This document shows positions 55,354 to 63,524 of a stretch of DNA of 64,000 nt, piece by piece. This stretch comes from Burkholderiales bacterium 8X. GTDB lineage: Bacteria > Pseudomonadota > Gammaproteobacteria > Burkholderiales > Burkholderiaceae_C. How positions within the stretch are numbered: position 1 is the stretch's first letter; each line of letters opens with the position of its first letter. Location of the stretch: NCBI GenBank assembly GCA_902506565.1, contig LR732703.1, positions 1,632,525 to 1,696,524 on the forward strand, read 5' to 3'. A program made the translations under genes and the position numbers. The notes below the pieces were generated by a model that saw only the letters and a program-made list of their open reading frames with translations, did not search any database and was not told the origin of the DNA.

Positions 55354-56448
55354 TCAAGCCCGGCCGAGCAACTTCCGAACCTTGGTCTTGAGCGGGTTGT
55401 TGCCGAAGATGAATTTCGAGTACGCCACGAAGAGTCGCCGCGGAAGCAGCAATGCGCCGTAGTAGTAGATGCGGTATTGCCGCGGTCCGTTGACGGTGTC
55501 CGGATGGCGAAGCGCCTTCCAGAGCAGCCGCCGGTCCTTGCCCTTGCCGGCCAGCCACTTCTCCAGGAAGCACAGCCACAAATAGCCACCCTGGTCCTCG
55601 AGCCGTCGCCAGAGCGCCGACGCACCTGGCTGTCGCTTGTCCAGCTGCATGCGCAGCCATGCGTCGAACTTGACGGCACGCTTGCGGGTCGCCTCGATCT
55701 GGGCAAGCGACACCATCGAACCAGCCGAGGTCGAGGTCGAATGGACCCGGTAGCCGCCGAGCGGCGTTGCAACGAAGGCCACCGGGCTGACCAGCACGCC
55801 GATCGTGCACAGCTGCAGGTCTTGGTACATCAGTCGGTCGGGGTCCAGCGATCCGATGGCGTCGAGTACCTCGCGCCTGAAGGCCAGCATCGAGGCGGTC
55901 GCCAACACGGGCGCCGAGGCGGCGCGCAGGGTGTCAGCCGCCAACCAGCCTTGCGGTCCCTTTCCGCCTTCGTAATAGGGCGCCTGGCCGAGGTCCGGCT
56001 GTTGGTCCGAGAAGCGCGTCAATGGGTGATGCACCCAGCCGGGGTTCTGGCCATCTACCGGTTGCCGGAGGGCCTCGACCACACGCCGTGCCCGGTCGGG
56101 CGTCATGGTGTCGTCGCTGTCCAGGATGAGAACGACATCACCCGTGCAAGCGGCCAGCAGGGTGTTGGTCGCGACGCAGATTCCACCGTTGGCCTGCCGG
56201 ATCACCTTGATCTGCGGATGACGCGAGCTGTACTCGTCCAGCAGGTCGAGTGAGTTGTCGGTCGATCCATCGTCCACCACGACGATCTCGGCTGCCGTGA
56301 GGCTCTGCGCCAGACAGCTGTCGAGGCAGGCGCCGAGGAAGCGCGAGTAGTTATAGCTGGTGATCGCAATGCTGATCCTGGGCGAGGAAGGCAGCGGGGG
56401 CAGCACCAGTGGCTGCAGTTGGATGACAGGTTGGATCGCAGGCGCCAC
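55354..56448 (-). CDS. GT2 family glycosyltransferase (copy 1)
   Basis: 364 residues. GT-A fold of family 2: N-terminal SIAITSYNYSRFLGACLDSCLAQSL, VVVDDGSTDNSLDLL, and the DxD metal site in VLILDSDDTM. Closely related over most of the length to the next gene (PSS, QPLVLPPLPSSP, GYRVHSTSTSAGSMVSL, YLWLCFLEKWLAGK, FGNNPLK). Transfers a sugar to an unknown acceptor; no membrane helices. Tandem paralogue of the gene at 56569-57663. Confidence 0.92.
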   Translation of the reverse strand: MAPAIQPVIQLQPLVLPPLPSSPRISIAITSYNYSRFLGACLDSCLAQSLTAAEIVVVDDGSTDNSLDLLDEYSSRHPQIKVIRQANGGICVATNTLLAACTGDVVLILDSDDTMTPDRARRVVEALRQPVDGQNPGWVHHPLTRFSDQQPDLGQAPYYEGGKGPQGWLAADTLRAASAPVLATASMLAFRREVLDAIGSLDPDRLMYQDLQLCTIGVLVSPVAFVATPLGGYRVHSTSTSAGSMVSLAQIEATRKRAVKFDAWLRMQLDKRQPGASALWRRLEDQGGYLWLCFLEKWLAGKGKDRRLLWKALRHPDTVNGPRQYRIYYYGALLLPRRLFVAYSKFIFGNNPLKTKVRKLLGRA

Positions 56449-56568
56449 GGTTTCCCAGAACGGTTGAATTGCTGAATGCGGTGGTTCGGAAGCGAAGTCA
56501 CCGTGCCGCGTCGCGCTAGCTGCGAGCCGCGCGACCCAGGCATTCTGACCGTTCGAGATGTCGGGCGG

Positions 56569-57663
56569 CTAGCGTCGCCCGAGCAGCCTTCGTGCCTTGG
56601 CCTTGAGCGGGTTGTTGCCGAAGATGAATTGCGAGTACGCGACGAATGCGCTGCGCGGCAAGAACAGTGCGCCCGCATAGTAGATGCGGTACTGCCGGGG
56701 ACCGGTGCGGGTGTCCCGGTGCCGCAGCACCTTGGCCAGCAGCCGGAGATCCTTCGCTCCCCCGGACAGCCACTTCTCGAGGAAGCACAGCCACAGATAA
56801 CCACCCTGGTCGTCCAGCCGGCGCCAGAGCGACGAAGCGCCGGCGTTGCGCTTGTCGAGCTGCGCGCGCAGCCAGCCGTCGAAGCGCACCGCAGTCGCGC
56901 GGGTGGCCCTGATCTGGGTGAGCGACACCATGGCCCCTGCAGAACTCGAGGTCTGGTGAACCCGATAGCCGCCGAGCGCCTCGTCGATGTACGCGGCCGG
57001 GCTCAGCAAGGCGCCGATGGTTCGAAGCTGGATGTCCTGGTACATCAGGCGGTCGTCGTCCAGCGGACCGATCGCATCCAGCATCTCGCGCCGGAATGCG
57101 AGCGACGAGGCAGTCGCCAGCACGGGAGACGATGCCATGCGCAAGGCCAGCTCCGCGAGCCAGCCCTCCGGCCCCTTGCCGCCTTCGTAGTAGGGGCTGT
57201 AGCCCAAGCCCGATTGGGTGTCCGAGAACCGGTCGAGGAAGTGATGCACCCAGCCGGGCAAGTGGCCGTCGATCGGTTCGCGAAGCTTGGCAATGACTTT
57301 TTCGAGGCGCTCGGGGACCATCGTGTCGTCGCTGTCGCAGATCAGCACGACGTCGCCGGTGCAGGCCGCCAGCGCGGTGTTCGTCGCGGATGAGATGCCG
57401 CCGTTGACCTGTCGAATCACCTGGATCTGCGGATGCCGGGCAGCGTAGTCGGCGAGCACGGAGGGCGTCTCGTCGGTGGAGCCGTCATCCACCACCACGA
57501 TCTGGTCCGGCTTGACCGTTTGCGCCAGGCAGCTCTCCAGGCTTTGCGGCAGGAAGCGCGCGTAGTTGAAGCAGATCATCGCGATGCTGACCTTCGGCGA
57601 GCTCGGAAGCGGTGGAAGCACCAAGGGCTGGAGAGAAGTGGCGGAAGGGCTTGCGGATGACAC
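56569..57663 (-). CDS. GT2 family glycosyltransferase (copy 2)
   Basis: 364 residues from a GTG start at 57663 (VSSASPSATSLQPLVLPP), which makes it the same length as copy 1 and gives the matching N-terminus. GT2 motifs: SIAMICFNYARFLPQSLESCLAQTV, VVVDDGSTDETP and LICDSDDTM. The two copies share nearly collinear segments and C-termini ending KARRLLGRR / KVRKLLGRA, so they are paralogues from a duplication with about 120 bases between them. Confidence 0.9.
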   Translation of the reverse strand: MSSASPSATSLQPLVLPPLPSSPKVSIAMICFNYARFLPQSLESCLAQTVKPDQIVVVDDGSTDETPSVLADYAARHPQIQVIRQVNGGISSATNTALAACTGDVVLICDSDDTMVPERLEKVIAKLREPIDGHLPGWVHHFLDRFSDTQSGLGYSPYYEGGKGPEGWLAELALRMASSPVLATASSLAFRREMLDAIGPLDDDRLMYQDIQLRTIGALLSPAAYIDEALGGYRVHQTSSSAGAMVSLTQIRATRATAVRFDGWLRAQLDKRNAGASSLWRRLDDQGGYLWLCFLEKWLSGGAKDLRLLAKVLRHRDTRTGPRQYRIYYAGALFLPRSAFVAYSQFIFGNNPLKAKARRLLGRR

Positions 57664-57791
57664 GGGCGTTCTGGGAGATGGATGGGTGGGGGGAAGCTCC
57701 CGAGCGAAACGCAGGCATCGACTCGGTCGATCGAGCACGAGCACGCACTCGATCGGGCGCTTCAGTAAAGGCGCTGCAGCTATGCGGCCTG

Positions 57792-58001
57792 CTACTTCTT
57801 CGCGAGGAACGCGGCCACCAGCGCATTGGCATGGCCATGGCCGATCTGGTGCTCCGACTTGAGTCGAGCGACGAGCTCCATGTGCTTGAGCGCACCAGCA
57901 TCGCCGAGAAAAGCCATCCAGTGGGAGATGGGCTTGCCGTAGGTCTTCTCGATCGATGGAAAGTACGAGGCCGGGCCTTTTATTGGAGTCGTTGCCGTCA
58001 T
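57792..58001 (-). CDS. DUF4287 small protein
   Basis: 69 residues: SYFPSIEKTYGKPISHWMAF, GALKHMELVARLKSEHQIGHGHANALVAAFLA. This matches the DUF4287 family (helical, function unknown). The CDS is short, standalone, and flanked by genes with lower GC than the chromosome average. The 128 bases to the glycosyltransferase start show nothing else. Confidence 0.82.
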   Translation of the reverse strand: MTATTPIKGPASYFPSIEKTYGKPISHWMAFLGDAGALKHMELVARLKSEHQIGHGHANALVAAFLAKK

Positions 58002-58086
58002 GAAGCGTCTTTCGATGCGGTGGGTCTGGTAGCGCCGTCGTCAAGCGGCCAAGGCCTTCATTGGGTCTCCTGGCCTGGTCGTGCCC

Positions 58087-58452
58087 TCAGGCATTTTCGC
58101 TGCCGGGGCGTGTGAAAGAGTACCTGTGAATATCGGTCCGCAGCTTCCAGCCCCTGGCTTCCCAGTAACTTTGAGCAACCAGGTTCTGACGGAGGACATC
58201 GATGTGGCTCTTGTGGATGCCCTGCCGCTCCAGCTCTGCCAGGCAGCATTCGACGAGGCGGGAAGCGATGCCGCGGTTGCGATGGCTGGCCAGAACGACC
58301 AGGTGCTGCAGGTAGCCGCGGCGGCCGTCGTGGCCGGACATGATCGAGCCGAGCAGGGCGCCGGTGTCGGTGTCGATTGCGACGAAGCTTAGGTCGGGGT
58401 TGCGCTTCAGGTAGCGCTGGGTTTTGAAATGGCGCTGCCCATTTGCAATCAA
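58087..58452 (-). pseudogene. N-terminally truncated GNAT acetyltransferase
   Basis: 121 residues from a TTG at 58452. The GNAT core is clear: SFVAIDTDTGALLGSIMSGHDGRRGYLQHLVVLASHRNRGIASRLV (acetyl-CoA-binding R-x-x-G-x-A), then AQSYWEARGWK. The family normally has about 30 further residues (first strand and helix) upstream of YLKRNPDLSF; here an in-frame TGA lies close upstream (before KSFRLQRPIGFREL), so they are absent. Probably broken, though a short active product cannot be excluded. Confidence 0.6.
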
Positions 58453-58504
58453 TTCGCGAAAGCCTATTGGTCGCTGGAGCCGGAAGCTCTTTCACGGACT
58501 GCTA

Positions 58505-58786
58505 TCAGCGCCGTGGTCGACGAGCGTTCTTCTGCAGTCGTCTTGAAAGCCTTTGCTCGCTCCGAGCACGTGCCAAGTCGGCCACCGACGGGCGCGTGAA
58601 GTACCGCCACAAGGCGCCCATGATGGCGATCACGACGAATCCCAGAACGATCCACGCTATTAATTCTGGGAGCCATGGCGCGGGATCTTCCCCATTGCTG
58701 CCGCCTCCGCCACGCCTACGCGCGTAGCTGGGGGTCGCAAGCAAAGCCGAGGTTGCTATTGCAGCGAGAAGGAGCGGATGCAGCAT
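58505..58786 (-). CDS. Small membrane protein with signal peptide
   Basis: 93 residues: an N-terminal signal-like segment (MLHPLLLAAIATSALLATPSYA), a Gly/Arg loop, one transmembrane helix (LPELIAWIVLGFVVIAIMGALW) and a basic tail (RLSRRLQKNARRPRR). Function unknown. Start at 58786 chosen by the signal peptide; 58828 (TTG) is an alternative. Composition consistent with a real gene but no family recognised. Confidence 0.6.
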   Translation of the reverse strand: MLHPLLLAAIATSALLATPSYARRRGGGGSNGEDPAPWLPELIAWIVLGFVVIAIMGALWRYFTRPSVADLARARSEQRLSRRLQKNARRPRR

Positions 58787-59060
58787 TCCGGTCAATCCGC
58801 GGCGGCGCCATTGCGACCACGCCGACAAAGGTCCGCATAAACATTCCTGCCCGGACGGGCATGCCGCCCGGCAGATCGAGCCTTTGAGACGCCCTCGGCT
58901 ACCGACTTGAGAGCCATGAACGTCACCAGCGCAGTTGAAGTGAAAGTTTGTTCACTCGACCTAGTCCTAGCTTGGGGCGAGATACAGGTTCTCTCGCTGC
59001 CGTATCCTGCCATACACCCTTGAAATTTCTTGGCCTGCCCGCTAAATCGAGAGTACGGAA
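58787..59060. other. Gene-poor stretch
   Basis: 274 bases with no supported gene. Base composition is lower in GC than the chromosome (for example gttgaagtgaaagtttgttcactcg). I see no clear promoter pair or terminator; it presumably holds the promoter of the acetyltransferase gene at 59061. Confidence 0.5.
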
Positions 59061-59711
59061 ATGCAAGATCAGACTGACGCTTCGATGGTCGGCACGCTTC
59101 GCACTCTGGAGACACCGCGGCTGCTCCTGCGTCCCTGGCGCGACGATGACCGCGAGCCGTTCGCTGCGATGTCGAGTGACCAAGACGTCATGAGGTACCT
59201 GCTGCCGTTCGCGTCGCCCGGGGCAGTGACGGCTTGGATCGAACGACAGATGTCCCATCTTCGGCAACACGGCTTTTGTTTCTGGGCGCTGGAGTCCAAG
59301 CAAACCGGCGAGTTCGTGGGTGCCACCGGCCTTCACCGATTGAGCTACGACGCTCACTTCACTCCGGCGGTCGAGGTCGGCTGGCGGCTCGCCAGGAAGC
59401 ACTGGGGCCATGGATATGCGGTAGAGGCAGCGACCAAGGCGCTGCAGTTCGGCTTTGAATATCTGGGGCTACTAGAGATCGTGGCGAACACCGCCCCTGC
59501 CAACGTGAACTCGCAAAAGGTGATGACGAGGCTTGGAATGACCCATGAACCCCGTGATGACTTTGATCACCCGCTGGTCCCGAAAGGCAACCCGCTGCGC
59601 ACGCAAGTGCTCTACCGGATGTCTCGTGGTGCTTGGTTGACCAGGGCCGGCTGGTCGGAGGCGAATAACTCGCCTGGTGGAGCGGGTGAAGGGAATCGAA
59701 CCCTCGTATGA
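59061..59711 (+). CDS. RimJ/RimL-type GNAT acetyltransferase, 3' end overlapping a tRNA gene
   Basis: 216 residues. GNAT domain: LETPRLLLRPWRDDDREPFAAMSSD, GFVGATGLHRLSY-like strand, LARKHWGHGYAVEAATKALQFGFEYLG (R/Q-x-x-G-x-G/A loop) and NVNSQKVMTRLGM. The family normally ends soon after VLYRMSRGAWL; here translation continues 22-25 residues and terminates inside the antisense tRNA-Gly gene (stop at 59709-59711). This indicates loss of the original stop or a junction at the tRNA. Confidence 0.85.
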   Translation: MQDQTDASMVGTLRTLETPRLLLRPWRDDDREPFAAMSSDQDVMRYLLPFASPGAVTAWIERQMSHLRQHGFCFWALESKQTGEFVGATGLHRLSYDAHFTPAVEVGWRLARKHWGHGYAVEAATKALQFGFEYLGLLEIVANTAPANVNSQKVMTRLGMTHEPRDDFDHPLVPKGNPLRTQVLYRMSRGAWLTRAGWSEANNSPGGAGEGNRTLV

Positions 59712-59751
59712 AGCTTGGGAAGCTGCCGTTCTACCATTGAACTACACCCGC
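59678..59751 (-). tRNA. tRNA-Gly (anticodon CCC)
   Basis: Minus-strand sequence starts GCGGGTGTAGTTCAATGG and ends in ACCCGCTCCA. Acceptor stem GCGGGT/ACCCGC, D-arm TAGTTCAATGGTA, anticodon loop TTCCCAA giving CCC, T-arm GAGGGTTCGATTCCCTT, and encoded CCA. Strongly resembles bacterial tRNA-Gly(CCC). One mismatch in the anticodon stem (C28-T42). The 3' end points left, toward the acetyltransferase genes. Confidence 0.96.
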
Positions 59752-59893
59752 AGCGGCGCGAATTCTACCGTTGCGATCACAGTCGTCGGCGGATCCGGGT
59801 TCGTTCCGATCGGTCGGGCGCGGGATCCGGATAGGCTCCGGATCTCGCCCCCGGCGAATTACACCCGTCATCACCCACCGAAGCGCCGTGACC

Positions 59894-61189
59894 ATGCTCC
59901 CACCCGACCACCCGTCCCGGCGCACACTGGCCGAAGAGGTTCATGCCCGGCCACCCGAGCCGCTGGGCACGCCGTGCCGAGCCACCTACGTCGCCGTGCT
60001 GATCGCACCGGAGGATCGGGAGCGCGAACGGGCGCAGGTCGCTCGGCTGTGCGTCGCGCATGGCGTGCCGCCGCCCGGCGCGGGCGTCACCCACTTCAGC
60101 ACGCCACTCGGATCGTCACGCTTCAAGTGGGAACGGCACGGCGAGTTCTCCGGCTTCACGCTGTTCGTGCCGGGCTCCGGCGCGCCGGCCTTCAGCAGCC
60201 CCGCTGCCGCGCTGTTGCCGGACGGCTGGCTCGCCGGGCTGCCCGGCACCACCATCGTCGCCGTGCATGCCGAGCTGATGCCCGCTCCGGCCGCGGCGCT
60301 CGATGCAGCCACGCTGGCGTCTTACTTCGACGGCAACATCGTGGTGGGCGGCGAGATCGGCGCCGCCACGGGGCTTGCCTACACGGATTTCCGGATTCAC
60401 CCGGACGGCTTCGGGCGCTTCGTGGTGTGCAACCGCAACCTCACCGAGCGACAGGCCGGACGCACCTTGCAGCGTCTGTTCGAGATCGAGACCTACCGGA
60501 TGATGGCGCTGCTCGCGCTGCCGATCGCGCATGTGCTGGCACCCCGGATTGCGGCCATCGAGAAATCGCTGGCCGAGCTGACGGCGCACATCGCGGCAGA
60601 GGGCGGCGCCGACGAGAACCTGTTGCAAGCGCTGACCGGTCTCGCCGCCGAGATCGAGAACGGGCTGTCCACCAGTCAGTTTCGCTTCGGCGCCTGTCGT
60701 GCCTACCACGCGCTCGTCACTACGCGGATCGCCGAACTGCGCGAAACCCGCATCCCCGGCATCCAGCCGATCGAAGAGTTCATGGCCCGCCGGCTGACGC
60801 CGGCGGTCGCCACTTGCGCCACCGCTTCGCAGCGCTTGCACGACCTTTCCGAGCGGGTGGCACAAGCCAGCGGTCTCCTGTCCACCCGCGTCGACATCGC
60901 ACGCGAACGCCAGAACCAGGCGCTGCTCGCATCGATGGACCGCCGGGCCAAGTTGCAGTTGCGCCTTCAACAGACCGTCGAGGGCTTGTCGGTCGCGGCC
61001 ATCGTGTACTACGTGGCCGGCCTGCTCGGCTACCTGGCCAAAGCCGGCAAGGCCGGTGGGCTGCGGGTCGAACCCGACCTGCTGGTCGGACTGGCGATTC
61101 CGATCGTCGCGCTGGCCGTCATCTGGTCGGTGCGGCGGGCACGCCACCGATTGCATGCACGCGACGCCGCCAAGGATCACGGGTCGTGA
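59894..61189 (+). CDS. DUF3422 family membrane protein
   Basis: 431 residues. N-terminal soluble domain opening with LAEEVHARPPEPLGTPCRATYVAVL (a DUF3422 hallmark), a central helical/coiled-coil stretch (LSERVAQASGLLSTRVDIARERQNQALLASMDRR) and two C-terminal membrane helices (LSVAAIVYYVAGLLGYLAKA and DLLVGLAIPIVALAVIWSV). Role unknown. Its stop overlaps a GTG that could start the next gene. Confidence 0.9.
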   Translation: MLPPDHPSRRTLAEEVHARPPEPLGTPCRATYVAVLIAPEDRERERAQVARLCVAHGVPPPGAGVTHFSTPLGSSRFKWERHGEFSGFTLFVPGSGAPAFSSPAAALLPDGWLAGLPGTTIVAVHAELMPAPAAALDAATLASYFDGNIVVGGEIGAATGLAYTDFRIHPDGFGRFVVCNRNLTERQAGRTLQRLFEIETYRMMALLALPIAHVLAPRIAAIEKSLAELTAHIAAEGGADENLLQALTGLAAEIENGLSTSQFRFGACRAYHALVTTRIAELRETRIPGIQPIEEFMARRLTPAVATCATASQRLHDLSERVAQASGLLSTRVDIARERQNQALLASMDRRAKLQLRLQQTVEGLSVAAIVYYVAGLLGYLAKAGKAGGLRVEPDLLVGLAIPIVALAVIWSVRRARHRLHARDAAKDHGS

Positions 61190-61191
61190 AC

Positions 61192-62100
61192 ATGCCAACA
61201 TCCTCGTTGCCGCCGGCGGTCAGCGGCGAGCGCTTCGAATTCGACAGCCCGGCCGGACGGCTCAGTGCCTATGTCGCCGGCGAAGGCGCTCCGCTCCTGC
61301 TGGTGCACAGCATCAACGCCTCCGCTTCGGCCGCCGAAATGCGGCCGCTCCACGAGCACTACCGCGCGAGGCGCACCGTGTTCTCGATCGACCTGCCGGG
61401 CTACGGCTTCTCCGATCGCAGCGACCGCGACTACACGCCACGCCTCATGACCGACGCCGTGCAGGCCGTCACCGAGCAGATCCGCGCGCGCTGCGGCCCG
61501 GCGCCGATCGATGCGCTGGCGCTGTCCCTGTCTTGCGAGTTCCTGGCCCGCGCCGCCGCCGAGGCGCCCGACCGATACCGAAGCGTCGCGCTGGTCAGTC
61601 CCACCGGCTTCCGTGGGCTCACCCCATGGCGAGCAGCGCCGGGCAGCACCCGTGGCAAGCCCTGGCTCTACCGTGCCCTGCACGGACCCGGCGCCGGCTG
61701 GGGCGGCGCGATCTTTCGCCAGCTCACCCGGCCGGGCGTGATTCGCTACTTCCTGGGGCGTACCTGGGGATCCAAACAGATCGACGAGACGCTCTGGGCC
61801 TACGACGTGGTCACCACGAAAGCACCCGGCGCCGAGCACGCGCCGCTGCACTTTCTTTCAGCGAATCTGTTCAGCGCCGACATTCACACGATCTACGAAC
61901 GACTCGGGATGCCGGTCTGGATGTCGCACGGCGTGCGCGGCGACTTCACCAACTATCAGGGCCAGGTGATCGTCGAGAAGCGCGCCAACTGGCGGTTCAC
62001 GGTGTTCCCCACCGGCGCATTGCCCTACTTCGAAGTACCGCAGGACTTCTTCGACGCCTACGACGAGTTCATGCGCGCCGCGGCTCGGCAGACCGTCTGA
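61192..62100 (+). CDS. Alpha/beta hydrolase with altered nucleophile elbow
   Basis: 302 residues. Alpha/beta hydrolase fold: LLLVHSINASASAAEMRPL, DLPGYGFSDRSDRDYTP. The nucleophile elbow reads ALSLSCEFLAR (Ser112) instead of G-x-S-x-G: Ala110 and Ser114 replace both glycines. The C-terminal region has no typical G-x-G-H; the candidates are His242-like residues in WMSHGVRGDF. So the catalytic machinery may be modified. ATG at 61192, three bases after the DUF3422 stop; a GTG at 61186 overlaps it. Confidence 0.8.
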   Translation: MPTSSLPPAVSGERFEFDSPAGRLSAYVAGEGAPLLLVHSINASASAAEMRPLHEHYRARRTVFSIDLPGYGFSDRSDRDYTPRLMTDAVQAVTEQIRARCGPAPIDALALSLSCEFLARAAAEAPDRYRSVALVSPTGFRGLTPWRAAPGSTRGKPWLYRALHGPGAGWGGAIFRQLTRPGVIRYFLGRTWGSKQIDETLWAYDVVTTKAPGAEHAPLHFLSANLFSADIHTIYERLGMPVWMSHGVRGDFTNYQGQVIVEKRANWRFTVFPTGALPYFEVPQDFFDAYDEFMRAAARQTV

Positions 62101-62136
62101 GCCAACGCGCGCCCATGCGCGCGGACGCGGCGAGTT

Positions 62137-62691
62137 CTACAAGCCCGCCGCTTCCTCGAACGAGACGACCGCGCCTTCGTCATCGCCGCTGGCCTCCTTC
62201 GAACCATCCTCGCCAACGACCGCCGCTTCGACGGGCGCCAGCAACGTCCCCCGACACGCCGCCGACCCACAGCGGCACGGGTAATCCGACGCCGGCGAAT
62301 CGTCATCGGTCGTCAGGCAATAGTCGATGAAGAGTTCATCCCCGGCATCCACCGCCACCAGCGTCTGGAACTTGAGCAGCATGTTGCCAGCTTCGTCGTA
62401 TTCCTCGACCGCCTCGCAGTTCGGTTCGCACGAATGATTGAAGTGGCGAGTCGCGTTGCCGCCCTTGCCGCCGTCGATGGTCTCGCCGTTCGAGAGCGTG
62501 AATAGGTAGGTGAACTGGTTGTCCCAGTCGCGGCTGGCAACCTGCGCTGCCGTGTAGCGGCGGCCTTCGTAGAAGCCGAGGAAGGTGTCGGCGGGAACCG
62601 GCTGGGTCGCGAAGGCGCCGAGGCCGTGGACGCCGCTCGGTGCGACGCGGACAAAAGGAGTGGGGGATGGCTTGCTGCGTTGCCGGCTCAT
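62137..62691 (-). CDS. SET-domain protein methyltransferase-like
   Basis: 184 residues. SET-domain landmarks: GVHGLGAFA at residues 20-28, RHFNHSCEPNCE at 82-93, a Tyr in FIDYCLTTDD (Tyr124), and post-SET zinc cysteines CRCGSAACRGTLL (Cys139, 141, 146). Lysine methyltransferases of this type use S-adenosylmethionine; the bacterial target is unknown. Acidic C-terminal tail. Start at 62691 overlaps the stop of the upstream gene (ATGA). Confidence 0.88.
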   Translation of the reverse strand: MSRQRSKPSPTPFVRVAPSGVHGLGAFATQPVPADTFLGFYEGRRYTAAQVASRDWDNQFTYLFTLSNGETIDGGKGGNATRHFNHSCEPNCEAVEEYDEAGNMLLKFQTLVAVDAGDELFIDYCLTTDDDSPASDYPCRCGSAACRGTLLAPVEAAVVGEDGSKEASGDDEGAVVSFEEAAGL

Positions 62692-63332
62692 GGAGAAATC
62701 GGTTCCTGAAGAGATGTCGAGAGTGGATGTGAAACGGAGTCCGGTGGCGCGACCACGCGGCCATCGGCAATGAACGAGTCGCCGACCAGCACCCGGAACT
62801 CGGTGCCGGGTGCGAACCGGGGCAGCGCGAGCGAAGGCGAGAGCAGTTCGATCGAGGTCGTGCGTTCGACGCCCCGCGGCCAGACCTCGCCGGCCGGCAC
62901 GCGCCAACGCGCCGAAAAACCTTCGGTGCCCAGCACCAGCGCCGCGTGATATTCATCCGGCGGCAGCGGCAGGTTCTTGGCCGGCACCTGCGACGGTCGC
63001 AAGGTCAACACCGCCCAGAGGTGCGCCTCGAACGCCGTCGCCGGGTCGAAGTCGCGCGGCTCCTGGAAGGCGCCCGGCCGCATCTTCCAGCGCCGGACGA
63101 GCCACGCGATGATGTTGCCGACGATGGGTACCCACATCACCATCAACAGCGTGCCGATGTCGCGCGTGGTGGAGCCGGGTGTCGCCCATTGCCGCATCGC
63201 CGCGCCGGCGACCGCGACCGACAGCAGGATGACGACGATGAGTCGCCGCCGTGAAGCGAGGGTGGATGTCTGCGCCGGAGGCGTCGGATTCGAGGGAGGC
63301 GTCGAATTCGGTGGGGTGGGAATGTCAGGCAA
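62688..63332 (-). CDS. Hypothetical two-helix membrane protein
   Basis: 214 residues starting with TTG at 63332 (Pro/Thr-rich N-terminus MPDIPTPPNSTPPSN). Two membrane helices (RLIVVILLSVAVAGAAMR and IGTLLMVMWVPIVGNIIAWLV) followed by a soluble C-terminal domain (FEAHLWAVLTLRPSQV, GTEFRVLVGDSFIADGRVV). No family recognised; stop coupled to the SET-domain gene. Confidence 0.7.
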   Translation of the reverse strand: MPDIPTPPNSTPPSNPTPPAQTSTLASRRRLIVVILLSVAVAGAAMRQWATPGSTTRDIGTLLMVMWVPIVGNIIAWLVRRWKMRPGAFQEPRDFDPATAFEAHLWAVLTLRPSQVPAKNLPLPPDEYHAALVLGTEGFSARWRVPAGEVWPRGVERTTSIELLSPSLALPRFAPGTEFRVLVGDSFIADGRVVAPPDSVSHPLSTSLQEPISP

Positions 63333-63524
63333 TGCGGTCAGGGAGAATTTCGAATGGGGAGGTCAGACCCGGGTCGATTGCGAAAAAAGAGCTAAACGGA
63401 ATAGGAAGACTTTGGCAAGCAGGGCGTCCGATCATGACCCACCACCCGAACAATACGTGAATGAAAGACCAGGGCGCGGCCTTTTTTCCGGCATCGAACG
63501 GGGCTCGCGCGATCAGAATAGTTG

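Noticed and set aside
58918..59025. Possible 35-codon frame (ATG at 58918) between the small membrane protein and the acetyltransferase
   Set aside because: No ribosome-binding site, no domain, and composition like random DNA.
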